Shown: positions 27,329-36,499 of the stretch, in pieces | Layout of the letters: every line of letters begins with the position of its first letter | How positions within the stretch are numbered: the stretch's first letter is position 1 | From: Acidimicrobiales bacterium | Lineage (GTDB): Bacteria; Actinomycetota; Acidimicrobiia; Acidimicrobiales; Iamiaceae | Assembly (NCBI GenBank): GCA_035630295.1 | Contig: DASQKY010000016.1 | Coordinates: 17,658-81,657 of the forward strand | DNA length: 64,000 nucleotides | Direction: 5' to 3' | Notes under the pieces: model-generated | What the model was told of the DNA's origin: nothing | Database searches by the model: none | The model's input: the letters and a program-made list of their open reading frames with translations, nothing else | Made by a program: the position numbers and the translations under genes

Positions 27329-28912
27329 TCAGGGCAGGTGGAACGTCTCGGTGACGCGCTGGTCGCCGCCGTAGCGGCCGCAGGCCGTGCAGTGGGTGGC
27401 GCTGTGGCCGCCCAGCCCTCCGACGTCCAGGTCGGCCAGGTCGGGCACCAGCAGGGTGAAGAAGGTGGACAGGGCGCTGCGCATCCACGGCACCAGGTCC
27501 GCGTCGGTGGCCGGCGGGACCCGGGCCGCGGTGGCCGCGTCGGCGAAGGTGCGGGTGGCCGACCAGCCGGCGGCCGAGCCGTCGTAGGTGGGTTGCAGGG
27601 GGGTGCCGGTGACCGGGGCGGCGATGTCGGTGACGGCGCCGGAGAAGGTGGCCACCCGGGGGTCGCCCGGGTTGCAGCCGCTGTTGCGGACGCCCAGGCT
27701 CATCTGCGGGAGCTGCAGCTCGGGCCGGCCCCCGGTGCCGGTGGGCAGGAGCAGCGGCGGCGCCTGGGCGGTGAGCCGGACGGTCCAGTCGCCGGGGTCG
27801 TAGCAGGCGCCCAGCGTGGGGTCGACCAGGGTGGCGGCGATGGCGTTGGAGGTGGTCGTGGTGCCGAAGCCGCCGTTCAGGTGGTCGGTCAGGGCGGTCA
27901 GGAACTGGTTGGCCACGTTGGGGTGGAGCGACACGATGACGTCGCTGTCTGTGCCCGACACCGCCCGCTGGGCCAGTAGCGAGTTGACGTTGGTGCTGAC
28001 CCCGGCGTCCACGGTGGAGCCCACCGGGTACGGCCCGCTGGCCCCGATGGCGACCCCGGCGGTGGCGTCCACGTCGCCGGTGGCGATCAGGCCGTGGTCC
28101 TCGAAGCGGAGCTGGCCCAGGTCGAGGTCGAAGCCGCCCAGGGTGTCGAGCGAGTCGAGCACGGGGGCGATGGTGTCGACCCACATGTCGTCGGCCAGGC
28201 CAGCCAGCAGCCCCTCCATGTCGTCCTCGATGAGGGAGGCGGGGCTGGCGGGGTCGTTCAGGTCGGTGAAGGCGTCCCAGTCGAAGTAGTTGGCGATGTG
28301 CGCGTTGCAGATCCAGCTGCTCACGCTCTCGTTCGGCCAGTTGGTCGACCACGACGACGAGCTGGGGGCCAGGGGGAGGGGCGCGGCCGGGGTGCCCGGA
28401 TCGGCCTCGACCGTCGTCTCCACGGTGGCGGTGGCCGGATCGGCGGTGACCCAGATCCAGCACTCCGGCTGCCACCACTGGCCGTAGACGTAGTACTCGA
28501 CGACCAGGTCGGTGATCTCGGTGGTGAGGGTCATGCCCCCGTCGGGCAGGGCCACGCTGGGGGGCACCATGTCGAAGGTGATGTCGCTCTCGTAGTCCAC
28601 CCGGACGCCGTCCGGTGGCGTGCTCAGGAAGAACGAGGCGGCGGCCGCGGCGCCGTCCTGGAGGCGGTCGGCGACGGCGGTGTCGGCCGCGGCCACCAGG
28701 TCGTCCAGGACCTGCCCGGTCACCGCCGTCTCGTCGATGCGCAGGCCGATGCCGTCCGCGGTCACCAACGGCGCGGTGGTGGCCCCGGCCGGTGCTCCGG
28801 GACCGGCGACGGTGAGGCCGACGGCCGCCACCAGGCCGACGACGACAGCGACGGCCCGGCGGCTGCGCCGGTGGGTGTGGGTGGGATGGCGGGGGGCGGT
28901 GCGACGGGGCAC
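27329..28912 (-). CDS. Secreted protein of unknown function, CTxCGR C terminus (paralog 3)
   Basis: 527 aa from GTG 28912, with GAGG about 7 nt upstream. Arg-rich start and hydrophobic helix (AVAVVVGLVAAVGLTVAG) form a signal peptide with an AGA-type cleavage region, followed by TTAPLVTADGIGLRIDETAV. The body contains VIVSLHPNVANQFLTALTDHL, shared with paralog 1 (VIVSIHPNLANQAFTALTTAL), and extra cysteines. It ends CTACGRYGGDQRVTETFHLP. First gene of the array; its promoter must lie in the palindrome-rich gap shared with the divergent aldehyde dehydrogenase gene. Confidence 0.82.
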   Translation of the reverse strand: MPRRTAPRHPTHTHRRSRRAVAVVVGLVAAVGLTVAGPGAPAGATTAPLVTADGIGLRIDETAVTGQVLDDLVAAADTAVADRLQDGAAAAASFFLSTPPDGVRVDYESDITFDMVPPSVALPDGGMTLTTEITDLVVEYYVYGQWWQPECWIWVTADPATATVETTVEADPGTPAAPLPLAPSSSSWSTNWPNESVSSWICNAHIANYFDWDAFTDLNDPASPASLIEDDMEGLLAGLADDMWVDTIAPVLDSLDTLGGFDLDLGQLRFEDHGLIATGDVDATAGVAIGASGPYPVGSTVDAGVSTNVNSLLAQRAVSGTDSDVIVSLHPNVANQFLTALTDHLNGGFGTTTTSNAIAATLVDPTLGACYDPGDWTVRLTAQAPPLLLPTGTGGRPELQLPQMSLGVRNSGCNPGDPRVATFSGAVTDIAAPVTGTPLQPTYDGSAAGWSATRTFADAATAARVPPATDADLVPWMRSALSTFFTLLVPDLADLDVGGLGGHSATHCTACGRYGGDQRVTETFHLP

Positions 28913-29147
28913 GGGTGACCTCGGTTCTCGGGTGCGGCCGGCGGTGCGGGCGCGACGGAGCCGAGATCGATCCCTCCCTCGCCGGGCCGGGAGCCCGCCG
29001 GGCGGCAGTGAACACCACGGCGCGTTGCCGCGGGTGCGCGACCCGCGCTCGACGCGCGTCGAACCTCCGGGCTGTCCCGGACCGGGACCTGACGGACCGT
29101 CAGATCCGGCCCTAGAGTCGCCCCGGACCCCCGACCAGGAGCGCGCC
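28913..29147. promoter_or_regulatory. Divergent regulatory region with four consecutive inverted repeats
   Basis: 235 bp without a gene. From 29029 to 29102 it holds: CGCGGGT-n5-ACCCGCG (29029-29047), the perfect palindrome TCGACGCGCGTCGA (29049-29062), GTCCCGG-A-CCGGGAC (29074-29088) and TGACGG-A-CCGTCA (29090-29102). The last overlaps a -35-like CTGACG (29089-29094), paired over 18 bp with -10 TAGAGT (29113-29118), giving a start near 29125. AGGAG (29137-29141) is the ribosome-binding site for the dehydrogenase. The short odd-spaced palindromes look like TetR-type operators. Confidence 0.6.
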
Positions 29148-30599
29148 ATGGCTGACATCCCCGTCCACGACCGGCTCTTCATCGGGGGCGACTGGGTGGC
29201 GCCGGCCGGCACCGGGACCATCGAGGTGACCAACCCGTCCACCGAGGAGCCGGCCGGTCGGGTGCCCGAGGGCACCGCGGCCGACGTCGACGCGGCGGTG
29301 GCCGCGGCCCGCCGGGCCTTCGACGAGGGCCCCTGGCCCCGCATGGCCCCGGAGGAGCGGGCCGCGGTCCTGGCCGCCGTGTCCGGGGCCATCACCGCCG
29401 ACATGCAGGACCTGGCCGAGCTCATCGCCAGCGAGAACGGCTCGCCGGTGTCGTGGGCCCTCATGGGGCAGGTCTTCGCCGCCACCATGGTGGCCGACGA
29501 GTACGTGGGGCTGGCCGGCTCCTACCCCTTCACCGAGGTGCGGGCCGGGATGATGGGCCCCTCCGAGGTCCGCCGGGTGCCGGTGGGCGTGGCGGCCGGG
29601 ATCATCCCCTGGAACGTGCCGCTGTTCATCGTCATGTTGAAGATGGCCCCGGCCATGGTCGCCGGCTGCACCATGGTCATCAAGCCCGCCCCCGAGGCCC
29701 CGCTCGACGCCTTCGTGCTGGCCGCCATGCTCGGGGAGGCCGGCCTCCCCGAGGGGGTGGTGAACATCGTCCCCGCCGGCCGGGAGGTGGGGGAGCACCT
29801 GGTGACCCACCCCGGCGTGGACAAGGTGGCCTTCACCGGCTCCACCGCCGCCGGCCGCCGCATCGGCGCCCTGTGCGGCGAGCGCCTGCGCCGGGTCACC
29901 CTGGAGCTGGGGGGCAAGTCGGCCGCCATCGTCCTGCCCGACGCCGAGGTGGCCGCCGCGGTGGCCGGTATCGTCCCCAACGGGATCATGAACAACGGCC
30001 AGGCCTGCGTGGCCCAGACCCGCATCCTGGCCCCCCGCGACCGCTACGGCGAGGTGGTCGACGCCCTCAGCGAGGCCGTCGGGGCCCTGCGGGTGGGCGA
30101 CGCCCTGGACCCGGCCACCGAGGTCGGGCCGCTGGTGGCCGAGCGCCAGCGGGAACGGGTCGAGGGCTACATCGCCGCCGGCCGGGACGAGGGCGCCCGC
30201 GTCACCGTGGGCGGGGGCCGCCCCGCCGGGCGGGACCGGGGCTGGTTCGTGGAACCCACCGTGTTCGCCGATGCCACCAACGACATGCGCATCGCCCGGG
30301 AGGAGATCTTCGGCCCGGTGCTGACCGTCATCGGTTACGACGGGGTGGACGACGCCGTGGCCATCGCCAACGACTCCGACTACGGGCTGTCGGGCTCGGT
30401 GTGGGGCGCCGACCACGACGCCGCGGCCGAGGTGGCCCGGCGGGTCCGCACCGGCACCACCAACGTCAACACGTTCATGATGGACATGGGCTCACCCTTC
30501 GGCGGGTTCAAGGCCTCGGGCCTGGGCCGCGAGCTGGGTCCCGAGGGCCTGGAGGCCTACCTGGAGCACCAGACCATCGCCCACGCCGCCCGCGGCTGA
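29148..30599 (+). CDS. Aldehyde dehydrogenase family protein
   Basis: NAD(P)-dependent oxidation of an aldehyde to the acid. 483 aa. Catalytic Glu253 in LELGGKSA and nucleophile Cys287 in NNGQACVAQTR; FTGSTAAGRRIG is the cofactor loop; EEIFGPVLTVIGY and the C-terminal PFGGFKASGLGRELG are standard. Resembles the actinobacterial aldehyde dehydrogenases found beside cholesterol or terpenoid catabolism genes; substrate not determinable. The ATG at 29148 has AGGAG upstream. The operator array suggests tight repression. Confidence 0.93.
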   Translation: MADIPVHDRLFIGGDWVAPAGTGTIEVTNPSTEEPAGRVPEGTAADVDAAVAAARRAFDEGPWPRMAPEERAAVLAAVSGAITADMQDLAELIASENGSPVSWALMGQVFAATMVADEYVGLAGSYPFTEVRAGMMGPSEVRRVPVGVAAGIIPWNVPLFIVMLKMAPAMVAGCTMVIKPAPEAPLDAFVLAAMLGEAGLPEGVVNIVPAGREVGEHLVTHPGVDKVAFTGSTAAGRRIGALCGERLRRVTLELGGKSAAIVLPDAEVAAAVAGIVPNGIMNNGQACVAQTRILAPRDRYGEVVDALSEAVGALRVGDALDPATEVGPLVAERQRERVEGYIAAGRDEGARVTVGGGRPAGRDRGWFVEPTVFADATNDMRIAREEIFGPVLTVIGYDGVDDAVAIANDSDYGLSGSVWGADHDAAAEVARRVRTGTTNVNTFMMDMGSPFGGFKASGLGRELGPEGLEAYLEHQTIAHAARG

Positions 30600-30658
30600 G
30601 CGGGGCCCCGCCCCGGCCGGCCTGTGGCGCTTGTCCCATTCCCCCACACCGCCGCTCC

Positions 30659-31786
30659 ATGGGCGACACTTCAGCCATGGCCCTCCCCAGCCCCCGCGAC
30701 CCCAAGGTCCTCCGAGCCGATCTGGCCGCCTGGATCGGTGCCCGCGTCGGCAGCCGGGCCCGTGTCTCCCCGCCCACCGGCCCCCCGGCCACCGGGTTCA
30801 GCAACGAGACCATCATCATCACGGCCCGGTGGGACGACGGCGACGGGGTCTCCGACCACGACCTGGTGGTCCGGGTGCAGCCCACGGCGCACACCGTGTT
30901 CCCCCACGACCGCTTCGAGGCCCAGCACCGGGTCATGTCCGTCCTCAACGGCCAGCCCGGACTGCGGGTGCCCCGCCTCCGCTGGTACGAGGAGGACCCC
31001 GGCGTGCTGGGGGCCCCGTTCATCGTCATGGACCGGGTGGAGGGCGAGGCGCCGGCCGACAACCCGCCCTACAGCATGGAGGGCTGGCTCAAGGACGGCT
31101 CCACCGCCCTCCAGCGCGCCGTGTGGGACCGGGGCCTGGAGGCCATGGCCGCCGTGCACCGGGTGGACCACCTGGCCCTGGGCCTGGGCGACCTCGACCC
31201 GTGCCCCGACGGCGGCAGCCGCCTGCGCCACCGCCTCGACGAGTGGGCCGACATGTTGAGCTGGGCCTCGCCCCACGTGCGCCAGGACGTGCCCGAGCTG
31301 GGCCTGGTCTGGCTGCGGGAGAACTGCCCGCCGGACGTGCACGACCCCACCCTGTGCTGGGGCGACAGCCGCATCGGCAACCAGCTCTTCGCCGGGCGCG
31401 ACTCCCCCGACTCGGTGCACGTCTCGGCCGTGCTCGACTGGGAGATGGTCCACGTGGGCGACCCGGTCCAGGACCTGGGGTGGTTCACGTGGCTGGACCA
31501 CACCCTCTCGGCCGGCCTGGACATGCCCCGGCTGCCCGGCCTGCCCTCGTACGCGGCCACGGCCGAGCGGTGGGAGGAGCTCACCGGCCGCTCCGCCCAC
31601 GACCACCGCTGGGCCGAGATCCTGGCCGGGGCGGGCTTCGCCATCGTCATGGTCCGGCTCACGGCGCTGCTCAAGGACTCCGAGCTGTTCCCCCAGGAGT
31701 CCAACTTCGAGCGCACCAACATGGCCTGCATCGCCCTGGAGCGGGCGCTGGCGGCCATGGACGTCCACGCCGCCGACCTCCGCTGA
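30659..31786 (+). CDS. Phosphotransferase family protein (APH/ACAD10-like)
   Basis: 375 aa with an aminoglycoside-phosphotransferase/choline-kinase fold. FSNETIIITARW in the N lobe; catalytic loop WGDSRIGNQLF with Asp236 (the usual His before Gly-Asp is Trp, as in the acyl-CoA-linked branch); metal-binding VLDWEMVHVGDPVQDLGW. In actinobacteria such proteins accompany acyl-CoA dehydrogenases and may phosphorylate hydroxyacyl-CoAs, rather than confer drug resistance. An ATG at 30677 is an alternative start. 59 bp after the aldehyde dehydrogenase gene, probably co-transcribed. Confidence 0.88.
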   Translation: MGDTSAMALPSPRDPKVLRADLAAWIGARVGSRARVSPPTGPPATGFSNETIIITARWDDGDGVSDHDLVVRVQPTAHTVFPHDRFEAQHRVMSVLNGQPGLRVPRLRWYEEDPGVLGAPFIVMDRVEGEAPADNPPYSMEGWLKDGSTALQRAVWDRGLEAMAAVHRVDHLALGLGDLDPCPDGGSRLRHRLDEWADMLSWASPHVRQDVPELGLVWLRENCPPDVHDPTLCWGDSRIGNQLFAGRDSPDSVHVSAVLDWEMVHVGDPVQDLGWFTWLDHTLSAGLDMPRLPGLPSYAATAERWEELTGRSAHDHRWAEILAGAGFAIVMVRLTALLKDSELFPQESNFERTNMACIALERALAAMDVHAADLR

Positions 31787-31847
31787 CCGACCCCCGCTGA
31801 CCGACACCCCACGGCGGGATCGGCTGGTGGCCCGCCGGCCGGCCCGC

Positions 31848-33440
31848 TCAGGCGCCGGGGGCGCCCCGCTCGGCCCGGGCCCGCTCCACGTCGGCCCGGG
31901 CGATCACCGGGGCGTCGCGGCCCGTGCCCCGGGTGCCGTCGCCGATGGGGCCCCGGGCGGTGGAGGTCTCCGAGAGGGTCTCGTGGTACTCCTCCTCCAC
32001 GTTCACCTCCCAGATGTCGTGCCCGGCGCCGGAGACGATGTTCTCGACCGTGAGCATGGCCGTGAACATCGAGTGGTCCTGGTTGTTGTACCGGAACATG
32101 CCGTTGCGGCCCACGGGGTGGACGTTGGGGGCGTGTCGCTCCAGCCAGCGGCGCAGCACCTTCACGTTGTCCTGGTAGTGCTCGTCGTAGGTGGGATAGG
32201 CCTTGGGCATCCGCACCACGTAGCCGGTCTCGACCCGTTCGGGGTCGACCAGGTCCAGGGCGGCCAGCTCGCGCTTGCCCTGCTCGACCAGGTCCTCGTC
32301 GGACGAGCACCACATGCGGTCGCCCTCGAACACGAAGAACTCCAGGCCCAGCACGTTGCGCCCCTCCTTGACCAGGTAGGGCGACCAGGAGCCGAAGTTC
32401 TGGATGCGGCCCACCTCGACCCGGGGGTCGTGGACGTAGATCCAGTTGTCGGTCCAGGGCACGTCGTCCTCGGGCACCACCAGGGCCACGGTCAGGAAGT
32501 CGCGGTAGGCCAGGGCCTCGGCCGCGGCCCGCACCTCGTCCGGCACCGGCGGGTCCATGGCCGTGAGCAGGGCCGAGATGGGCATGGAGGAGATGACGTG
32601 GTCGGCCGGGTAGGTGGTGGTCCCCCCGTCCGCGGTGGTGGCCGTGACCTCGACGGCCCGCCCCCCCTCGTGGCGGACCCGGGTCACCGCGGTCTCCATG
32701 TGGACCTTGGACCCCTGGGCCTCCACCTTCTCCCGGCACACCTCCCACATCATCCCGGGGCCGTACTTGGGGTACTGGAACTCCTCGATGAGGGAGGCGA
32801 TCTCCTTCTGGTTCCGCTTGGGCAGCAGGGCGTTGACGATGGCCTTGCCCAGCGACAGCTCCTTGACCCGCTGGGCCGCCCAGTCGGCGGGCATGGAGCT
32901 GACCGGCACCCCCCACACCTTCTCGGTGTAGGTCTTGAAGAACGTGCGGTACAGCCGCCACCCGAAGCGGGCCACCAGCCAGCCCTCGTAGTTGGTCTGG
33001 TCCTTGGGGGGCCGGACGCGGGCCCAGGCGTAGGAGGCCACGCAGCGCACGGCCTCGACCAGGCCCAGGTTCTTGAGGGCGTTGGAGGCCTTGAGCGGGT
33101 AGTCGAAGAACTTGCCGTCGTAGAAGATCCGGCTCTTGCGCGGCCGGAGCAGGAAGTCCTCGGCCGGGAGGATCTCGTGCCACAGGTCCTCCACCTCCTG
33201 CACCTTGGTGAAGAAGCGGTGGCCGCCGATGTCGAAGCGCCAGCCGTCCCGCTCGGGGCTGCGGCTGATGCCGCCCACCACGTCGTCGGCTTCCAGGATG
33301 ACCGAGGCGATGCCGTACTTGTGGAACTGGTAGGCCGCGGTCAGGCCCGCGGGCCCGGCCCCGATCACCACCACCTCGACGTCCCGGGGGGCCGAGGCGA
33401 CCTCCTCGACCGGTCCGGGGGCGGTGCTCTCGTCGCTCAT
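31848..33440 (-). CDS. FAD-dependent oxidoreductase, UDP-galactopyranose-mutase-like
   Basis: 530 aa. Dinucleotide-binding VVVIGAGPAGLTAAYQF (24-40), then GGISRSPERDGWRFDIGGHRFFTK, FFDYPLKASNALKNLG, and a C-terminal FAD contact region (NVHPVGRNGMFRYNNQDHSMFTAML). The GGHRFFTK and DYPL blocks are typical of the Glf/protoporphyrinogen-oxidase-like branch often found with surface glycan genes. The exact reaction is unknown. Divergent from an acyltransferase, across a 101-bp gap. Confidence 0.87.
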   Translation of the reverse strand: MSDESTAPGPVEEVASAPRDVEVVVIGAGPAGLTAAYQFHKYGIASVILEADDVVGGISRSPERDGWRFDIGGHRFFTKVQEVEDLWHEILPAEDFLLRPRKSRIFYDGKFFDYPLKASNALKNLGLVEAVRCVASYAWARVRPPKDQTNYEGWLVARFGWRLYRTFFKTYTEKVWGVPVSSMPADWAAQRVKELSLGKAIVNALLPKRNQKEIASLIEEFQYPKYGPGMMWEVCREKVEAQGSKVHMETAVTRVRHEGGRAVEVTATTADGGTTTYPADHVISSMPISALLTAMDPPVPDEVRAAAEALAYRDFLTVALVVPEDDVPWTDNWIYVHDPRVEVGRIQNFGSWSPYLVKEGRNVLGLEFFVFEGDRMWCSSDEDLVEQGKRELAALDLVDPERVETGYVVRMPKAYPTYDEHYQDNVKVLRRWLERHAPNVHPVGRNGMFRYNNQDHSMFTAMLTVENIVSGAGHDIWEVNVEEEYHETLSETSTARGPIGDGTRGTGRDAPVIARADVERARAERGAPGA

Positions 33441-33526
33441 CTGTCGCTGGATCTCCAGGGCGGGGCGGGGGGCGGGTCCTCCCCGGCGCGCCGCGGCCGT
33501 CGCCAGGAGCGGGGGGGACCGGGCGG

Positions 33527-33541
33527 TACAGTGCGGTCCTC
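33527..33541 (+). promoter_or_regulatory. Near-leaderless promoter of the acyltransferase gene
   Basis: -10 box TACAGT (33527-33532) with 9 nt before ATG 33542, predicting a leader of about 3 nt. No Shine-Dalgarno sequence lies before this ATG, consistent with leaderless translation. Confidence 0.5.
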
Positions 33542-34828
33542 ATGGCCGGCCCCACCACGGACGTCCCCGAGGCGCGACCGGCCGACCCCGCAGACGCTAC
33601 TCGTGCCGTTCCGGAGGAGGTGCATCCACGGCCGGCGCCCCCGCGGCGGGCCCACTTCCCCGGCTTCGAGGGGCTGCGGGCCCTGGCCGCCAGCGCCGTT
33701 GTCGTCTACCACGCCGTGACCCTGGCCGGCTCGGCCGCCACCGGCCGGCTCTACACCCCGGTGTCGGTGCTGGACATGGGGGTCTCGGTGTTCTTCGTGA
33801 TCTCCGGGTTCCTCATCTACCGGCCCTTCGTCGCCGCCGGCGCCGAGGGCCGGGAGCCGGCCGGGCCGCTGCGGTTCTGGTGGCGGCGGGTGCTGCGCAT
33901 CGTGCCCGCCTACTGGCTGGCCCTCAGCGTCCTGTGGGGCCTGGGGTGGGTCGACCTCGGCCCCCAGCCCTGGCGCTTCTACCTGTTCCTCCAGATCTAC
34001 GACGCCTACACCACCCTGAGCGGCATCGTGCCGGCCTGGAGCCTGAACACGGAGATGAGCTTCTACCTGTTCGTGCCCCTGTGGGCCTTCCTGGTCCGGA
34101 AGGTGGCGACGGTCCGGCGGGGGGCGGGCCGGGGCCGGCCCTCGGTGGCCCTGGAGGTGGGCGGCACCGTGGCCCTGGTGGTCGCCGGCTACCTCTCCCG
34201 GGCCGTCATGTCCGATGTCGACCGGGTGTGGGCCGTGGGCGGCGAGGGCCAGGTCGTCACCATGCGCGAGGTCTCCTTCTCCTGGTTGCCCAACACCATC
34301 GACCTGTTCGCCCTGGGCATGCTGGTGGCCGTCCTGTCGGTGGCCGCGGCCCGGGACGACCGGCTGCGGGCCCGCCTCGACCGCCTGGCCCAGCCGGCCG
34401 GGCTGTGGTGGGCGGTGGCGGCCGGGGCCTGGCTGGTCTTCGCCTACGGCCTGGGCGAGCCCTCCCTCAACGGCGGCTACCGGGGCGGCTACTGGCAGGC
34501 CCGCCAGGCCTGCTTCGGGGTGGTGGCCGTGGCCCTCCTGGTGCCGGCCGTGTTCGGCGACCAGGACCGGGGCCTGATCCGCCGGGTGCTGCGGATGCGG
34601 CCCGTGGCCTGGCTGGGGGCCGTGTCCTACGGGCTCTACCTGTGGCACCAGGACCTGCTGGAGCGCATCCCCGGGTGGCTGGACCGGCCCCCGTCGGAGG
34701 TGCCGGTGGCCCTGCTGCTGGCCGGGGCCTTCGCCCTCGGGCTGCTGGCCGCCGCGGTCAGCTGGTACGGCCTGGAGAAGCCCCTGGCCCGGGTCCGCCG
34801 CCAGGTGGCGGCCACCTCCCCCTCCTGA
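33542..34828 (+). CDS. Acyltransferase-3 family membrane protein
   Basis: 428 aa, about ten hydrophobic segments, without the SGNH domain of the gene at 7027. FPGFEGLRALAASAVVVYHA carries the catalytic-type Arg/His region; SVFFVISGFLIYRPF, IVPAWSLNTEMSFYLFVPLWAF and the C-terminal SYGLYLWHQDL are family blocks. Probably acylates a cell-surface sugar or lipid. Followed closely by a GT-C glycosyltransferase with its own -10 box; together with the flavoprotein they form an envelope-glycan cluster (inference). Confidence 0.89.
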   Translation: MAGPTTDVPEARPADPADATRAVPEEVHPRPAPPRRAHFPGFEGLRALAASAVVVYHAVTLAGSAATGRLYTPVSVLDMGVSVFFVISGFLIYRPFVAAGAEGREPAGPLRFWWRRVLRIVPAYWLALSVLWGLGWVDLGPQPWRFYLFLQIYDAYTTLSGIVPAWSLNTEMSFYLFVPLWAFLVRKVATVRRGAGRGRPSVALEVGGTVALVVAGYLSRAVMSDVDRVWAVGGEGQVVTMREVSFSWLPNTIDLFALGMLVAVLSVAAARDDRLRARLDRLAQPAGLWWAVAAGAWLVFAYGLGEPSLNGGYRGGYWQARQACFGVVAVALLVPAVFGDQDRGLIRRVLRMRPVAWLGAVSYGLYLWHQDLLERIPGWLDRPPSEVPVALLLAGAFALGLLAAAVSWYGLEKPLARVRRQVAATSPS

Positions 34829-34860
34829 CCGGGATGCGCGGTGGATCGCCCGGGCTCACG

Positions 34861-34872
34861 TACCGTGCGCGC
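34861..34872 (+). promoter_or_regulatory. Leaderless promoter of the GT39-like gene
   Basis: TACCGT (34861-34866) plus 6 nt, then GTG 34873; the transcript start falls on the G of the GTG. It lies downstream of the in-frame ATG 34834, so it supports the shorter protein. Confidence 0.5.
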
Positions 34873-36489
34873 GTGCCCTCCTCCACCGAGACCGTGGACG
34901 GGCCCGGCGCCGGGCCGGGACCCTGGCCCGACGTGGCCGTGCCGGCCCTGCGCCCCCGGTGGGGCCGGGTCGTGGACGGGGCCGCGGTGGCCGGCGTGGC
35001 CCTGGCCGGGGTGGTCCTGCGGGTGGTGCAGCGCTCCCCGCTGTGGCTCGATGAGGCCCTGAGCGCCAACATCGCCGAGCTCCCCCTGGGCGACATCGCC
35101 GGGGCCCTGCGCCGCGACGGCCACCCGCCCCTCTACTACGTGCTCCTCCACGGCTGGCAGGAGGTGGTGGGCGACACCGCCACCGCGGCCCGGCTGCTCT
35201 CCGGCGCCATCGGCCTGGCCCTGGTCCCGCTGGCCTGGGTGGCGGCCGGGCGCATCGGGGGGCGCCGGGCGGCCTGGGCCGCCGTCCTCCTGGTGGCCCT
35301 CAACCCGTTCGTGCTGCGCTACGCCACCGAGGCCCGCATGTACGAGCTGGTCATGGTGCTGGCCCTGGCCGGGTGGCTGGTGGCCGACCGGGCCCTGCAC
35401 CGGCCCACCGCCGGCCGGCTGGCCGCCCTGACCGCCCTCACCGGGGCGCTGCTGTGGACCCACTACTGGGGGATCTGGCTCACCGCCGCGGCCGGCGTCG
35501 GCCTGCTGGCCCGGGCCGGCCTGGCCCAGCGGCGGGGGGAGGCGGGGCGGCGCACCGCTTCCCTGCGGGTGGCCGCGGCCCTGGTCGTCGGGGCCGCCAC
35601 CTTCCTGCCCTGGCTGCCCAACCTCCTCTACCAGTCGGCCCACACCGGCACGCCGTGGGCCCTGCCCTCGGTCCCCACCGAGACGGTGGCCAGCTCGCTG
35701 CTGGACCTGGCCGGCGGCAACGCCGGGGAGTCGGTGCTGCTGGCCATGGCCCTGGTGGTCCTGGTGCTGCTGGGCCTGTTCGGCCGCCCGGCCGCGGGGT
35801 CCCGCATCGAGCTGGACCTGCGCACCCGGCCCGAGGCGCGCCGCCTGGCCCTGCTGGTGGCCGGCACCCTGGCCGTGGCCACCGTGGCCTCGTACGCGGC
35901 CCAGGCCGCCTACGCCAGCCGCTACTTCGCGGTGGTGGCGCCCCTGGTGCTGGTCCTGGCCGGGGTGGGGGCGGCCCGCATCAGCGGGCCGGTGGCCTTC
36001 CGGGTGGTGCTGGCCGGGGTCCTGCTGCTCGGCGCGGTGGCCGGGGTGCGGGCCGCGGTGAGCGACCCCCGCACCCAGGCCGGCGAGATCGCCCGCGCCA
36101 TCGAGGCCGAGGGCCCGGCCGCGGCCCCGGACGGGCCGCTGGTGCTGGTCTGCCCGGACCAGCTGGGCCCGGCGCTGGGCCGGGAGCTCCCACCCGGCAC
36201 CGACATCGCCACCTACCCCGAGTTCGCCCGGCCCGAGCTGGTCGACTGGGTGGACTACACCGATCGCGTGGCCGCCGCCGACCCCCTGGCCTTCGCCGAG
36301 GAGGCCCTGCGCCGGGCCGGCCCCCGCGACGTGTGGTTGGTGTGGTCGGGCCAGTACCGGACCCACGTCGGCACGTGCGAGGACCTGGCCGTCGGCCTGC
36401 AGCGGGGTCGCCCGGCCGGGGTGCCGGTGGTGGTCCCCGACCCCGACGCCTACGAGGCGGCCAACGCCCACCGCTACCCGGGCGGCTGA
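34873..36489 (+). CDS. GT-C family membrane glycosyltransferase (PMT/GT39-like)
   Basis: 538 aa from GTG 34873 (ATG 34834 possible). Multi-pass protein: TM1 near residue 35, then the external acidic loop SPLWLDEALSANIAELP with a candidate catalytic Asp/Glu pair, and GHPPLYYVLLHGW, the HPP motif of dolichyl-phosphate-mannose-type enzymes. Ten or so hydrophobic segments follow, then a soluble C-terminal region (about 400-538). Likely transfers a sugar from a polyprenyl-phosphate donor at the outer membrane face. Downstream of, and probably functionally linked with, the acyltransferase. Confidence 0.85.
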   Translation: MPSSTETVDGPGAGPGPWPDVAVPALRPRWGRVVDGAAVAGVALAGVVLRVVQRSPLWLDEALSANIAELPLGDIAGALRRDGHPPLYYVLLHGWQEVVGDTATAARLLSGAIGLALVPLAWVAAGRIGGRRAAWAAVLLVALNPFVLRYATEARMYELVMVLALAGWLVADRALHRPTAGRLAALTALTGALLWTHYWGIWLTAAAGVGLLARAGLAQRRGEAGRRTASLRVAAALVVGAATFLPWLPNLLYQSAHTGTPWALPSVPTETVASSLLDLAGGNAGESVLLAMALVVLVLLGLFGRPAAGSRIELDLRTRPEARRLALLVAGTLAVATVASYAAQAAYASRYFAVVAPLVLVLAGVGAARISGPVAFRVVLAGVLLLGAVAGVRAAVSDPRTQAGEIARAIEAEGPAAAPDGPLVLVCPDQLGPALGRELPPGTDIATYPEFARPELVDWVDYTDRVAAADPLAFAEEALRRAGPRDVWLVWSGQYRTHVGTCEDLAVGLQRGRPAGVPVVVPDPDAYEAANAHRYPGG

Positions 36490-36499
36490 CGGGGGAGGA

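Noticed and set aside
28620-29147. Upstream extension of the aldehyde dehydrogenase frame
   Set aside because: It runs antisense through the secreted-protein gene; ATG 29148 has a ribosome-binding site and matches family length.
31779-31807. Tandem direct repeat CGCTGACCGAC after the phosphotransferase gene
   Set aside because: Only two short copies at a gene end; no structure or mobile-element context.
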